A stretch of DNA of 64,000 nt from positions 1,598,903 through 1,662,902 of the forward strand of contig NZ_QVQV01000001.1 in the NCBI RefSeq assembly GCF_003429005.1, in the 5' to 3' direction. Of this stretch, positions 44,480 to 56,639 are shown piece after piece (position 1 is the stretch's first letter; each line of letters starts with the position of its first letter). Source of the stretch: Paraburkholderia sp. DHOC27 (GTDB lineage Bacteria; Pseudomonadota; Gammaproteobacteria; Burkholderiales; Burkholderiaceae). The translations under genes were made by a program, and so were the position numbers. The notes below the pieces were generated by a model that saw only the letters and a list, made by a program, of their open reading frames with translations, searched no databases and was not told the origin of the DNA.

Positions 44480-44504
44480 AACACCTGGCCTACGGTTTTA
44501 TTCC
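44480..44504 (-). promoter_or_regulatory. ECF-type promoter of the second anti-sigma-like gene
   Basis: On the minus strand: GGAATAAAA (44504-44496), 11 bases, GTGTT (44484-44480); the start codon follows 35 bases later. The two blocks match those at 43442-43466 exactly. Confidence 0.7.
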
Positions 44505-44622
44505 TTAGGCGATTTTTGCCGGGATACGCATGCAATCCGAGCCCTCGCGCATGGCGCGGCCCGCCGCGTGCCACATTCGCCTGCGCTCCGCACTCTGCCC
44601 GTACTCCACGCTCAGCCTTCGC

Positions 44623-47115
44623 TCAGCCCTTGACCCGCTCCGAGCGCGGATCGTACGGCGCCTTCAGATGCACCGTGGCCGGCAACAGCTCGCCGGCGAC
44701 GTCGATCGCATACCGTCCGCTGGCCAGATACGCTGCATCGGCCACGCCGTCCGGATGATTGATGTAGCCCATCGCCACCGGACAGCCCAAGGTATGTCCA
44801 AAGGCCGTCGAGCTGACGAAGCCAACCGGCTGGCCATCGCGCAGGATGGCTTCGCCGCCCCACAGCATGCGCTCGGCGGCGCCGTCTGCCGTCAGCACGA
44901 CCATGCGGCGGCGCAGCGGCGCGTCGCGCAGCTTCAGCAACGCCTCGCGGCCGCGAAACGCGATGTCCTTGTCGAGCTTGCAGGCAAAGGCGAGACCGGC
45001 CTCGAACGGATTGACGTCCGGCGTGAGTTCGCGGCCCCACGCGCGGTAGCCTTTCTCGATCCGCAACGAATCAATGGCGTAATAGCCCGCGTTGACGAGC
45101 CCGAACGCCGCGCCCGCCTGTTGCAGCGTCTCGTAGACCCCGGCGGCGAATTCGACCGGCACATACAGTTCCCAGCCCAGTTCGCCGACGTAGGTGAGCC
45201 GCGTCGCGCGCACCGTGGCATAGCCTAGGTCCACTTCGCGGCTCTGCCCGAACGGGAACGCGGCGTGGCTCCAGTCGGCCCGCGAGACGCTTTGCAGCAG
45301 ATCGCGGGCGCGCGGCCCCATCACCGCCAGCACCGCGTACTGGCCGGTGACGTCGACCAGGGTGCAATGTTTGTCCTGAGGAATGGACTTCTCGATGTAG
45401 TCGAAGTCGCGGGTGGTCTGGGCGGAACCCGTCACGATCAGATATTGATCGTGCGACAGGCGCGTCACCGTGAAGTCGGATTCATAGGTGCCGCGCTCGT
45501 TGAGCATGCCGGTATAGACGGTCGTGCCGGGCGCGACCGCCACGTCGTTCGCCACGATGCCTTGCAGGACGGTCTCGGCGTCGCGGCCCTTGACGAGAAA
45601 TTTCGAAAACGACGTCATGTCGAATAGCGCCACGCCCTCGCGGCACGCGCGGTGTTCGGCGCCGCTCCACGGTAACCAGTTCTGCTGGCCGAAGGCGTAT
45701 TCGATTTTCGCCTCGGCCACGCTCGGCGCGAAGAAGTTGGGGCGCTCCCAGCCCATCTTGCTGCCGAAGCTGGCGCCGGCATCGCGCAACATCGTATAAA
45801 GCGGCGAGCGGCGGAATGGACGCGCGCTGTCGAGTTCGCGATTCGGCCACGGCATGGCGTAGTGCAACCCGAGCGTTTCCTTGACGCGGTCGTGCAGCCA
45901 GGTGTCGTTGCCGTTGAAGCGCGCGAAGCGGCGGATGTCCACGGGCCACAGATCCATGGTCGGCGTGCCCGCGACGATCCATTCGGCGAGCGCCATGCCC
46001 GCGCCGCCCGCCGACGCGATCCCCATCGAATTGAAGCCCGCGCCCACGTAGAAGCGCCGCAGTTCCGGCGCCTCGCCGAGCATGAAGTTGTTGTCCGGCG
46101 TGAACGATTCCGGGCCGTTATAGAACTGCCGCACCTGTGCGGTCTCGAGCGCCGGCACGCGCTGGAGTGCATTTTCCATCAGGATTTCGAACTGATCCCA
46201 GTCGTCGGGCAGCAACTGGAATTCGAAGTTCTCAGGAATGCCATGCATGCCCCACGGTTTCGCGTCGGGCTCGAAGCCACCCATGACGAGGCCGCCCACC
46301 TCTTCCTTGAAGTAGATGAAGCCATCCGGATCGCGCATGACGGGCAGATCGGGATGCACGCCGGCGATCCGCTCGGTGACGATGTAGTAATGCTCGGCCG
46401 AATGCAGCGGCACGGTCACATCGCACAGGCGGCCCACCGCCTTGGCCCACTGGCCCGCGCAGTTCACCACGATCTCCGCGCCAAGCGTTCCTTCGGCGCC
46501 GTCCTTGTTGCGCCACGTGAGGCCGCTCACTTCGCGCCCGCCGCCCGTTGAATGCTGTGCATCACGTGTATGGATGGCGGTGACGCGGGTGTTTTCGACG
46601 ATCCGCGCGCCGCGAGTGCGGGCGCCGCGTGCGAGGGCCTGGGTCAGATCGGTGGGGTTGGCCTTGCCGTCGCCAGGCAGCCAGACCGCGCCGAGCAGGT
46701 CGTCGGTGCGCATCACCGGCCACAGCTCGCCGGCTTCCCGCGCGCTGATGACCTCGCAGTCCACGCCGTAGGCGCGTGCCACCGCGGCGGTGCGCTTGAG
46801 TTGCGTCATCCGTTCGGCGGTGCGCGCCACCGAGAGCGAGCCGCATTGCTTCCAGCCGGTACCGAGGCCAGTCTCGGCTTCGAGTTCGGCATAGAGCGCC
46901 GTGGAGTAGCGGATCAGCCGCGTCATGCTCTCCTGCGCGCGCAACTGGCCGACCAGACCGGCTGCATGCCAGGTGGTGCCGCAGGATAACTGCCCCTGTT
47001 CGAGCAGCACGACATCGGTCCACCCCAGTTTGGTCAGATGATAGGCAACGGAGCATCCGATAATGCCGCCGCCGATGATCACCACGCGGGCGTGCTGGGG
47101 GAGAGGCTGAGTCAT
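44623..47115 (-). CDS. FAD oxidoreductase with GcvT domain (sarcosine/dimethylglycine dehydrogenase-like)
   Basis: This 830-residue enzyme has a DAO-type FAD domain at the N-terminus (VVIIGGGIIGCSVAYHLTKLGW; FAD-attachment-region TTWHAAGLVGQLR) followed by FAO_M and a GcvT/aminomethyltransferase domain (about residues 430-820; GELGWELYVPVEFAAGVYE). Members oxidatively demethylate N-methyl amino acids and pass the one-carbon unit to tetrahydrofolate. Sarcosine, dimethylglycine or a related amine is possible. The start at 47115 fits the FAD motif and a GGACTCTCGC leader without a strong ribosome binding site. It is divergent from a DeoR regulator. Confidence 0.88.
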   Translation of the reverse strand: MTQPLPQHARVVIIGGGIIGCSVAYHLTKLGWTDVVLLEQGQLSCGTTWHAAGLVGQLRAQESMTRLIRYSTALYAELEAETGLGTGWKQCGSLSVARTAERMTQLKRTAAVARAYGVDCEVISAREAGELWPVMRTDDLLGAVWLPGDGKANPTDLTQALARGARTRGARIVENTRVTAIHTRDAQHSTGGGREVSGLTWRNKDGAEGTLGAEIVVNCAGQWAKAVGRLCDVTVPLHSAEHYYIVTERIAGVHPDLPVMRDPDGFIYFKEEVGGLVMGGFEPDAKPWGMHGIPENFEFQLLPDDWDQFEILMENALQRVPALETAQVRQFYNGPESFTPDNNFMLGEAPELRRFYVGAGFNSMGIASAGGAGMALAEWIVAGTPTMDLWPVDIRRFARFNGNDTWLHDRVKETLGLHYAMPWPNRELDSARPFRRSPLYTMLRDAGASFGSKMGWERPNFFAPSVAEAKIEYAFGQQNWLPWSGAEHRACREGVALFDMTSFSKFLVKGRDAETVLQGIVANDVAVAPGTTVYTGMLNERGTYESDFTVTRLSHDQYLIVTGSAQTTRDFDYIEKSIPQDKHCTLVDVTGQYAVLAVMGPRARDLLQSVSRADWSHAAFPFGQSREVDLGYATVRATRLTYVGELGWELYVPVEFAAGVYETLQQAGAAFGLVNAGYYAIDSLRIEKGYRAWGRELTPDVNPFEAGLAFACKLDKDIAFRGREALLKLRDAPLRRRMVVLTADGAAERMLWGGEAILRDGQPVGFVSSTAFGHTLGCPVAMGYINHPDGVADAAYLASGRYAIDVAGELLPATVHLKAPYDPRSERVKG

Positions 47116-47168
47116 GCGAGAGTCCTGCAAGGGAAATGTTGAACTGTGTGGAAATGCGTGGCGATAGA

Positions 47169-47195
47169 TTGCAACAAAATGCCGTTTTTTGCAAC
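47169..47195. promoter_or_regulatory. direct repeat TTGCAAC, possible DeoR-type operator
   Basis: TTGCAAC occurs at 47169-47175 and 47189-47195, 20 bp apart start to start, in the AT-rich interval between the divergent oxidoreductase and DeoR genes. Two helical turns would place both on one DNA face. Assignment is inference. Confidence 0.45.
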
Positions 47196-47367
47196 ACCGG
47201 AACGGCTTGATGGGCCTGGAATACGGCAATAATCTTGGGAGAATAAGCGAGTTATCTCGGTTGTGGGTAGATGTTGCTATGCTTGGAAATATGTGGATAT
47301 TGAGCGCCTGAGTGGCCCTGTGTTTGCTAGACTACCGGCTTCCCCATCACCCGTTCCTCTCCGCCGC

Positions 47368-48126
47368 ATGTTCTCGACGCAACGCCAAGCCAGAATCCTG
47401 CGCCTCGTGCGGGCCCGGCATACCTGCACGGTCACCGAACTGGCCGAAGCCTTCGAGGTATCCGACGAGACCATCCGCCGCGATCTCAAGCCGCTGATTG
47501 CCGACGGCGTGCTGCTGAAGGTGCACGGCGGCGTCATGCTGCCGGAGCAACTGGACGAGCCGCCGTTCCAGCGCCGTCTGGAGCACAACCTCGCCGCCAA
47601 GCGGGCGCTGGCCGCGCGGGTTGGCGAGATGGTGCAGGACGGCGACGCGCTGATCCTCGACGGCGGCACGACTTGCGTGCATATCGCGCAGGCGCTATGT
47701 GCCCGCTCGCGTCTGACGGTCGTCACCAACTCGGCGGAAATTGCCCGCACGCTGGCGCCGCGCCACGGCAATCGCGTGTTTCTGGCGGGCGGCGAAGTAC
47801 GTGCCGACGACGCCGCCGCGTTCGGCGAGAGCACCCTCGCTTTCCTGCGGCAGTTCCACGTCCGCTATGCGATCGTTTCGGTCACCGCCATCGACGCTCA
47901 GGGCCGTTTCATGGACGCGCAGCCCGACGATGTCTCATACACGCTGGCCGCGTTCGCCCAGGCGGAGCGGCGTGTGGTCGTGGCGGATCACAGCAAGTTC
48001 GGCCACAGCGCGCTGGTCCATGCGTTCGGTCCAGACGGGCTCGACCTGTTGATCACGGACGAAGCGCCGTCGCCGGCGCTCGCGCAGGTATTCGCCGCGG
48101 CGGAACTTGAAGTCAGCGCCGGCTAA
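47368..48126 (+). CDS. DeoR-family regulator
   Basis: This 252-residue protein has an N-terminal HTH (RQARILRLVRARHTCTVTELAEAFEVSDETIRRDLKPL) and a DeoRC sugar-phosphate-sensor-like domain (ILDGGTTCVHIAQALCAR, VFLAGGEVR, VVVADHSKFGHSALV). The start at 47368 matches the usual N-terminus of the family. It probably controls the divergent GcvT-domain oxidoreductase, although DeoR proteins more often sense phosphorylated sugars. Confidence 0.88.
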   Translation: MFSTQRQARILRLVRARHTCTVTELAEAFEVSDETIRRDLKPLIADGVLLKVHGGVMLPEQLDEPPFQRRLEHNLAAKRALAARVGEMVQDGDALILDGGTTCVHIAQALCARSRLTVVTNSAEIARTLAPRHGNRVFLAGGEVRADDAAAFGESTLAFLRQFHVRYAIVSVTAIDAQGRFMDAQPDDVSYTLAAFAQAERRVVVADHSKFGHSALVHAFGPDGLDLLITDEAPSPALAQVFAAAELEVSAG

Positions 48127-48293
48127 ACCTTCATACCAATCCCACCCTGCACGCGGCCAAAACCGCGCCATCGTTGTGCGATAGACACGCATTCCGGCCA
48201 CTTCGCCCTCTGAGCCAGGCGGCGACAGCGCGTAAAATGGAACGCTATCAGCGCCGTCCGCCGCGCGCCCATATGCATGCACAGGATCACCGG

Positions 48294-51605
<3,312 letters not shown>

Positions 51606-51614
<9 letters not shown>

Positions 51615-51675
51615 ACCAGGCCGATTGAACCAGGCCAGTTGAATCGCGCGAGTTGAATCACGCCCATTGAATCAC
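51606..51675 (+). repeat. 14-bp tandem repeat that begins at the helicase stop codon
   Basis: Five units: GCCAATTGAACCAG (containing the last codons and TGA), GCCGATTGAACCAG, GCCAGTTGAATCGC, GCGAGTTGAATCAC, GCCCATTGAATCAC. TGA occurs at 51612, 51626, 51640, 51654 and 51668, covering all three reading frames in order. Confidence 0.9.
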
Positions 51676-51960
51676 GCCGTGCAACGCCTGCCGATCAACG
51701 CCGCGAAGGGACGCGGCCTTGATCCATGAGAGCAGCGAGCCTCGCGTGCGCTTTCGGCCGGTAGAACTGCGTACACTGCCAACGTTGCGATATCAAGCAC
51801 GCGGCGCAGAAAGCAACAAGCACTAGCGGTCTGCTTTCGCACCGTCTACGATTCGGAAAACGAATAGATTCGACGTTCGCCAGCACCCATGCCGTTTGAA
51901 TGACAACAGGGTGACGTGCAGATGCCGACCGCAGCGCAGTTCTTCAGGAGGACAGACTTC

Positions 51961-52914
51961 ATGCTTAAGCGTGTGTTTGGCTTGACCGCCCTGATTGCCA
52001 CACTCGGCGCGCCGCTGGCGGCGCATGCCACCGAAGGCGCGCTTGGCCGCCCCATCTCGGGAACCGGCGTGCAGCCCGATGCCGGCGTCGTGCCGCCCGA
52101 GCCGGACTGGTATGTGAATCTGAGCGAGATCTACTTCGACGGCTCAATCAGCGCGTCGCATCCCGTGCCGGTGGGCGGCAAATCCACCTTCGGGCTCGAA
52201 GGGCAACTCTCTTTCACGCTCGCCACCCTCCTGCATGTGTGGGACACGGGTCCGGGCCGGTGGAACTTCGCGTCGAGCGTGACACTGCCGTATCTATGGG
52301 AAAGCGCCACCGCGTCGCTCGGCGTCGGCAATCACCTGGGAAGCGTCACGCAGGATGCGTCGGGCCTGTTCGATCTGACCTTCACGCCGATCATCGCGGG
52401 TTACCACTTCTCGCAGACCGAGCACATTTCATTCAGCGTGAACATCTGGGCGCCGACCGGCAAATACGATTCCGGCGATATCGCCAACGACAGCCTCAAC
52501 AACTGGACCTTCATCCCCACGGTGGCCTACACGAAGATCGTGCCGTCGCTTGGCATGGAGTTCGACGCCAGCGCCGGGGTGCAGTTCTACACGCGCAACA
52601 ACGACACCGGCTACCAGAATGCGCCGCTGTTCACGCTCGATGTGATGGCGCTCAAGCGCTTCCACAACGGTGTGGGTATGGGGCTGATAGTCGGCACGGT
52701 GCAGCAGATCGGCAACGACAGCGGCACCATCGCGGACCGGCTGAATGGCTTCCGCGGCTATGACGTGTCGATGGGCCCGATCGTCACCTATGACACCAAG
52801 ATCGCCAGCAAGACGCCGCTCAGCCTGTCGGTGCGCTGGGTGCCGACCATCGCCAGCAAAAACCGGCTGTCGAGCACGACCACCTTCATGGCGACCGGCA
52901 CGGTGGCCTTCTGA
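51961..52914 (+). CDS. outer-membrane protein, MetA-pathway (phenol degradation) family-like
   Basis: This 317-residue protein has a signal peptide (residues 1-21, cut after AHAT) and alternating beta-strand patterns ending in a C-terminal Phe. GPGRWNFASSVTLPYLW, ITAGYHFS-like and FSVNIWAPTGKYDSGDIANDSLNNW segments are typical of the Phenol_MetA_deg/SphA outer-membrane barrel family. The function is uncertain, perhaps hydrophobic-compound uptake. The start at 51961 has AGGAGGA. It appears to be monocistronic. Confidence 0.8.
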   Translation: MLKRVFGLTALIATLGAPLAAHATEGALGRPISGTGVQPDAGVVPPEPDWYVNLSEIYFDGSISASHPVPVGGKSTFGLEGQLSFTLATLLHVWDTGPGRWNFASSVTLPYLWESATASLGVGNHLGSVTQDASGLFDLTFTPIIAGYHFSQTEHISFSVNIWAPTGKYDSGDIANDSLNNWTFIPTVAYTKIVPSLGMEFDASAGVQFYTRNNDTGYQNAPLFTLDVMALKRFHNGVGMGLIVGTVQQIGNDSGTIADRLNGFRGYDVSMGPIVTYDTKIASKTPLSLSVRWVPTIASKNRLSSTTTFMATGTVAF

Positions 52915-53165
52915 AGACACGGCGACGACGGTGACGCGCGGTGGCCTGCTTCGCTGCCGTGCGGCGCGTGTTTTTCGTCCCGAGGAAAGCGCCTGGCTGC
53001 GTGTCTTGAACACCTTGATCCATATCCGCGCGCGAAACAGTCAACGAAAGGGTTTCGCTACGGGTAAATCTCGTGCTTAAATAATGCGCAGGCGGCGAAC
53101 GAAGCGGCCGACAGAAAGGCATAGAGCCCGCGCGGTGTTCCACCGCCGGCTTCGAGGAGGGTCTC

Positions 53166-54095
53166 ATGGCAGCGCGCTCAATCGCATCGCTCACGCTTTC
53201 TTTCGGCCTCGTGTCGATCCCGGTCAAACTCTATTCGGCCACTGAAAGCGCCTCCGGCGTCGGCTTCAATTTCCTCACGCCCGAAGGCGGACGGGTCAAA
53301 CAGCAGTATGTCTCCGAGGCCACCGGCGAGGTCGTCGCGCGGGCCGATATGAAGAAAGGCTACGAATTCGAGAAGGGCCAGTTCGTCGTGTTCGCGCCGG
53401 ACGAACTCAAGGCGCTGGAAGACGGCGCCTCGCACGTAGTGGAGATTGTTTCCTTCGTGCCGCAGAAGTCCGTCGATCCGCTTTACTACGACAAAGCCTA
53501 TTTCATCGCGCCCGACAAGCGCGGCGGCAAGCCCTATAGTCTGCTGCAACAGGCCATGCAGCATAGCGAGCGCTGTGCGCTCGCCAAATGGTCGTACAAG
53601 GGCAAGACCCGCATCGTGCAGATTCGTCCGGCCGAAGACGGCATGGTGTTTCAGCAATTGCTGTTCGCGGACGAAGTGCGTACGCTGGACGATCTGCATA
53701 TCGAATCGACGCCCGTCACGCAGGCGGAACTCAAGCTGGCGTTGCAGATCATCGATCAGGTCTCCGAAGATACCTACGATCCCACCGCTTACGAAGACGA
53801 AGAAAAGAAGCGCATTCTCGAAGCGATCGACCGGAAGATCGCCGGCAAGCAGATCGTGTCGCCGGAAGTTGGCTCGGATGAAGCCGGTGGCGAAGTCATC
53901 GATCTGATGGAAGCGCTACGCGCGAGTCTCAGCGCCAACAAGACCAAACGTGCTGCGCCAACCAAAGTGGCCGCCGTGAAAAAGGCTGCGGCGGCAGACG
54001 CAGGCGAACTCGCCAGCAAACCCAGGCGGCCGGCCAAACGCGCTGCGCCCAAGGTCGAAGAAGCCGCGCCGGCAAAGGTCCGAGCACGTAAGTGA
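53166..54095 (+). CDS. ku: bacterial Ku protein (non-homologous end joining)
   Basis: This 309-residue protein has the Ku core (about residues 1-255: ARSIASLTLSFGLVSIPVKLYSATE, YEFEKGQFVVFAPDELKAL, KAYFIAPDKRGGKPYSLLQQAM) and a C-terminal Lys/Ala/Pro-rich tail (about 258-309), known in other bacteria to aid DNA threading and LigD recruitment. It binds broken DNA ends as a dimer. No ligD is in this window. CGAGGAGG is the ribosome binding site. It overlaps the next gene by four bases. Confidence 0.95.
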   Translation: MAARSIASLTLSFGLVSIPVKLYSATESASGVGFNFLTPEGGRVKQQYVSEATGEVVARADMKKGYEFEKGQFVVFAPDELKALEDGASHVVEIVSFVPQKSVDPLYYDKAYFIAPDKRGGKPYSLLQQAMQHSERCALAKWSYKGKTRIVQIRPAEDGMVFQQLLFADEVRTLDDLHIESTPVTQAELKLALQIIDQVSEDTYDPTAYEDEEKKRILEAIDRKIAGKQIVSPEVGSDEAGGEVIDLMEALRASLSANKTKRAAPTKVAAVKKAAAADAGELASKPRRPAKRAAPKVEEAAPAKVRARK

Positions 54096-54934
54096 GCAAG
54101 CGTACGACTTCCCACGATTACTCGCTGCGCAGCCTTCAGTCGTTGCTGGGTGTCTCCAGAAGCGTGCTGTCCGGTTTGATCGAAGCCGGCTTCGTGCAAC
54201 CCACGCGCGGACGCCGCAACGAGTTGCGCTTTACGTTTCAGGACGTCGTGGTGTTACGCACGGCATTTCAGTTGCAATCCGCACGCATCGCGTCGCGCAA
54301 GATTTTGCGGGCGCTCGCGAAGCTAAAGGCGGATCTGCCGGACGAACTGCCGCTCTCGGGCATCCGCATCACGGCGGTGGGCGACAGCGTCGCCGTGAAG
54401 ACGGGGCAGGCACAATGGGACGCGACCTCGGGGCAACATCTGCTCGATTTCGAAGTCGCGCCGCTGCAGGGCGATGTCACCTTTCTCGATACCACACCGC
54501 GCAGCATGCGAAGCCGCGAGCAACAGGCGGCCGAGTGGTTTGCGCTCGCGGAACAGTTGGTAGATAGCGATGCTGTCGGCGCGGAACAGGCGTATCGCAA
54601 GGCGCTGGAACTGGCGCCAGGTCCGCACTATTACGCGTACACCAACCTGGGTGTGCTGCTGTCCGAAGCCGGTACGCGCGGTGAGGATGCGCTCGCTGTG
54701 TTCGACGAGGCGCTCGAACATTTTCCCGACGACGCACTGCTGCACTTCAATCGCGCAGTTGTGCTGGAGGAATTGCAGCGTTTCGACATGGCCGTGCAGG
54801 CGTACGGGCGCTGCATCGAACTCGATCCGGGCCACGCCGATGCGCACTTCAACCTGGCCCGGCTCAGCGAGATACGCGGTGACAGGCAGGCACTGGTACG
54901 CCATCTGAGTGCGTATCGCAGGCTGAGTAGTTGA
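54092..54934 (+). CDS. MerR-like HTH protein with TPR repeats
   Basis: This 280-residue protein starts at a GTG that shares four bases (GTGA) with the Ku stop, so translation is coupled. The N-terminal MerR-type HTH (about 10-75, YSLRSLQSLLGVSRSVLSGLIEAGFVQPTRGRRNELRFTFQDVVVL), a middle beta-rich region and a TPR array (about 150-275, AEQAYRKALELAPG, FNRAVVLEELQRFDMAVQAYGRCIELDPGHADAHFNLA) are visible. The function is unknown. Coupling to Ku suggests a role in its expression or in end joining. Confidence 0.85.
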   Translation: MSKRTTSHDYSLRSLQSLLGVSRSVLSGLIEAGFVQPTRGRRNELRFTFQDVVVLRTAFQLQSARIASRKILRALAKLKADLPDELPLSGIRITAVGDSVAVKTGQAQWDATSGQHLLDFEVAPLQGDVTFLDTTPRSMRSREQQAAEWFALAEQLVDSDAVGAEQAYRKALELAPGPHYYAYTNLGVLLSEAGTRGEDALAVFDEALEHFPDDALLHFNRAVVLEELQRFDMAVQAYGRCIELDPGHADAHFNLARLSEIRGDRQALVRHLSAYRRLSS

Positions 54935-54991
54935 GTCGGTAGCGATTGAATTACCGTGGCCGACTCAACATGACCGACTCAACATGGCCGA
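54930..54991 (+). repeat. inverted plus 14-bp direct repeat over the stop codon of the MerR-TPR gene
   Basis: GTTGAGTCGG (54930-54939) contains the gene's TGA. Its reverse complement CCGACTCAAC occurs twice downstream inside 14-bp units CCGACTCAACATGA (54960-54973) and CCGACTCAACATGG (54974-54987), followed by a partial CCGAATG. The stop region can thus pair with either copy, forming alternative hairpins. Confidence 0.7.
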
Positions 54992-55059
54992 ATGCGCGTG
55001 GCGCGAATCGCGCGCTTGCATCACGGCGAGCGCCGCCATTCAGATCAAACCACCGTACC

Positions 55060-55533
55060 TCACACTTTGTGATGCGCCGCGTTTCTACGTGGCGAAAAAT
55101 GCCAGTGACCGGATGGGTCCTTGACTGCCACGGCGCCGTGATCGTGCAACACGGCGCATGCCGTCGCCGCCCGCAGGCCGCCGATATCTTCGACCACCAG
55201 CAGCGTGCGGGCGGTTGCATCGCTGCCCGGTGTGCTGCTCGATGACTCCGCTGCATCGCGTTGGATTGCATCGTCGAGGGTCTCGGCACTGTACCGATTG
55301 GTCGCGCCCGAAATGTTCAGATAGTCGCCATGCGCCGCATATTCCGCGCGCTCTTCGGCGTGCAAACCCGCATCCGATTCTTCCGGCTGCGCGGCAACCG
55401 GTGGCAGGCCATCATGCTTATGTTCCTCGTAAAGATGGCCGACACCTGCGGGCAAGCCGAGCGATTGCAACGCGGCGAGGGCCTCATCGCCGTCTCTGTG
55501 TGAGGCGAATACTCCAACCAGAACCTGTAGCAT
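55060..55533 (-). CDS. hypothetical protein, possibly stress-protein-like
   Basis: This 157-residue soluble protein has an N-terminal MLQVLVGVFASHRDGDEALAALQSLGL, which resembles the opening of general-stress-protein 17M/YflT-type domains. An acidic/Ser-rich middle and a C-terminal ARTLLVVEDIGGLRAATACAVLHDHGAVAV half follow, which looks like a second copy of the same kind of fold. A strong GGAGGGAG precedes the ATG. The function is unknown; the domain assignment is weak. Confidence 0.6.
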   Translation of the reverse strand: MLQVLVGVFASHRDGDEALAALQSLGLPAGVGHLYEEHKHDGLPPVAAQPEESDAGLHAEERAEYAAHGDYLNISGATNRYSAETLDDAIQRDAAESSSSTPGSDATARTLLVVEDIGGLRAATACAVLHDHGAVAVKDPSGHWHFSPRRNAAHHKV

Positions 55534-56180
55534 TTGCTCCCTCCGTGGGTCACGTGAACGCCTGTCGCGGTGCGATGATCATCGCCGCGTTAGCGCCCGT
55601 TGGACCTTGATACCTCGTTCGTTATCTGACGTTTGCCAGATTGCCTGCTTTAGACATCGAATCTAGACATTGATCATGGCTCCAGGAGCGTAAAAAGCGC
55701 GCGCGATAAAACATGCAAAAAGGAAACACCACGCGCGTAGAGAGGAAAAAAGTGCTGCCCGGCGTACCGTTGTGCGCTTTCATCGTTCATACATGGCCGC
55801 AACGACTATGCCTGTCAGTCCATCCAGCCATGTCCCTTACCTTAGACGCGCCGTTCAGCCTGGCTTCGCGCCATGTCCCTTATAGACGCCGCAACATCGC
55901 GGCTACGAGGCTGGCGACGCGACTTCCCGTTCATCGTGTAAAAGACCCGCACATTAGTCCAATGAGCGCGCCGAGTGCATCTTTAAGTGATGTGGGGTTG
56001 TGACTACACGCAAGCACTCGCCAACTCGCACTCGTCAAATTTATTTGACGTTGCCAGATTCGCATGAGAGCCTTGAGGCCTGAGAGAAAGTTTTGAAAAC
56101 CGAAAGCAAACGCGCATTTGATTCGATGTTGGATGTTCGCATCGTCTTGATGCCGCGCGCGCACCGAGGGCTTGAGCTGG
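55534..56180. other. repeat-bearing intergenic region without a convincing gene
   Basis: These 647 bases contain only low-quality frames. It holds several repeats: TGACGTTTGCCAGATT (55627-55642) and TGACGTTGCCAGATT (56047-56061) as a direct pair 420 bp apart; GCCATGTCCCTTA at 55827-55839 and 55870-55882, 43 bp apart, each followed by TAGACGC after zero or a few bases; and a perfect dyad CGTCAAAT-TT-ATTTGACG at 56034-56051. It may harbour a non-coding RNA or regulatory region, but I cannot define one. Confidence 0.45.
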
Positions 56181-56612
56181 ATGAGTGACTCTACGCATTA
56201 CGTGCGCCTTCCGTCTTCATTATCGGGAGGGGCGGTTGTGGTTGTTCCCGAGACCGTTACTGATGAGGAGTTTGCTGCGCATCAGATCGAGTTCTTGCGG
56301 CGGGTGTTCGCGCACAGCGCTTACCTGCGCGAACAGTCGCGGCCCACGCCTGTTTCGGACGCTTTTCTCGCCGCTGTCGTGGGACTGATGGAAGCGCTGG
56401 ACATCAACGCACCGGATGACGCGCAGCGCTGCGCGTTGCAGTTGCAACGTATCTTCAAGTCTGTGTTTCCCGGCTCGAATCTCGAAGCGCATCCGTGCGA
56501 ATCGCGCGTGGGTGCTGCGAAAGCGAACGCCGGGAAGGAGGACGCAGTGCAAGTGGACGCAATGCAAGCCGGTGTCGGGCAGACGGGTCATGTCGACGAC
56601 GACACCGGGTAA
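56181..56612 (+). CDS. hypothetical protein, 143 aa
   Basis: This soluble protein is not recognised. The N-terminal two thirds look helical (DEEFAAHQIEFLRRVFAHSAYLREQ, DAFLAAVVGLMEALD), and the C-terminus is low-complexity. The ATG at 56181 is preceded by GAGCTGG; a TTG at 56172 is an alternative. It ends 27 bases before a receiver-domain gene and may be co-transcribed with it. Confidence 0.5.
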   Translation: MSDSTHYVRLPSSLSGGAVVVVPETVTDEEFAAHQIEFLRRVFAHSAYLREQSRPTPVSDAFLAAVVGLMEALDINAPDDAQRCALQLQRIFKSVFPGSNLEAHPCESRVGAAKANAGKEDAVQVDAMQAGVGQTGHVDDDTG

Positions 56613-56639
56613 TGATCTGCTGATGAGGTGCAACGAGCG

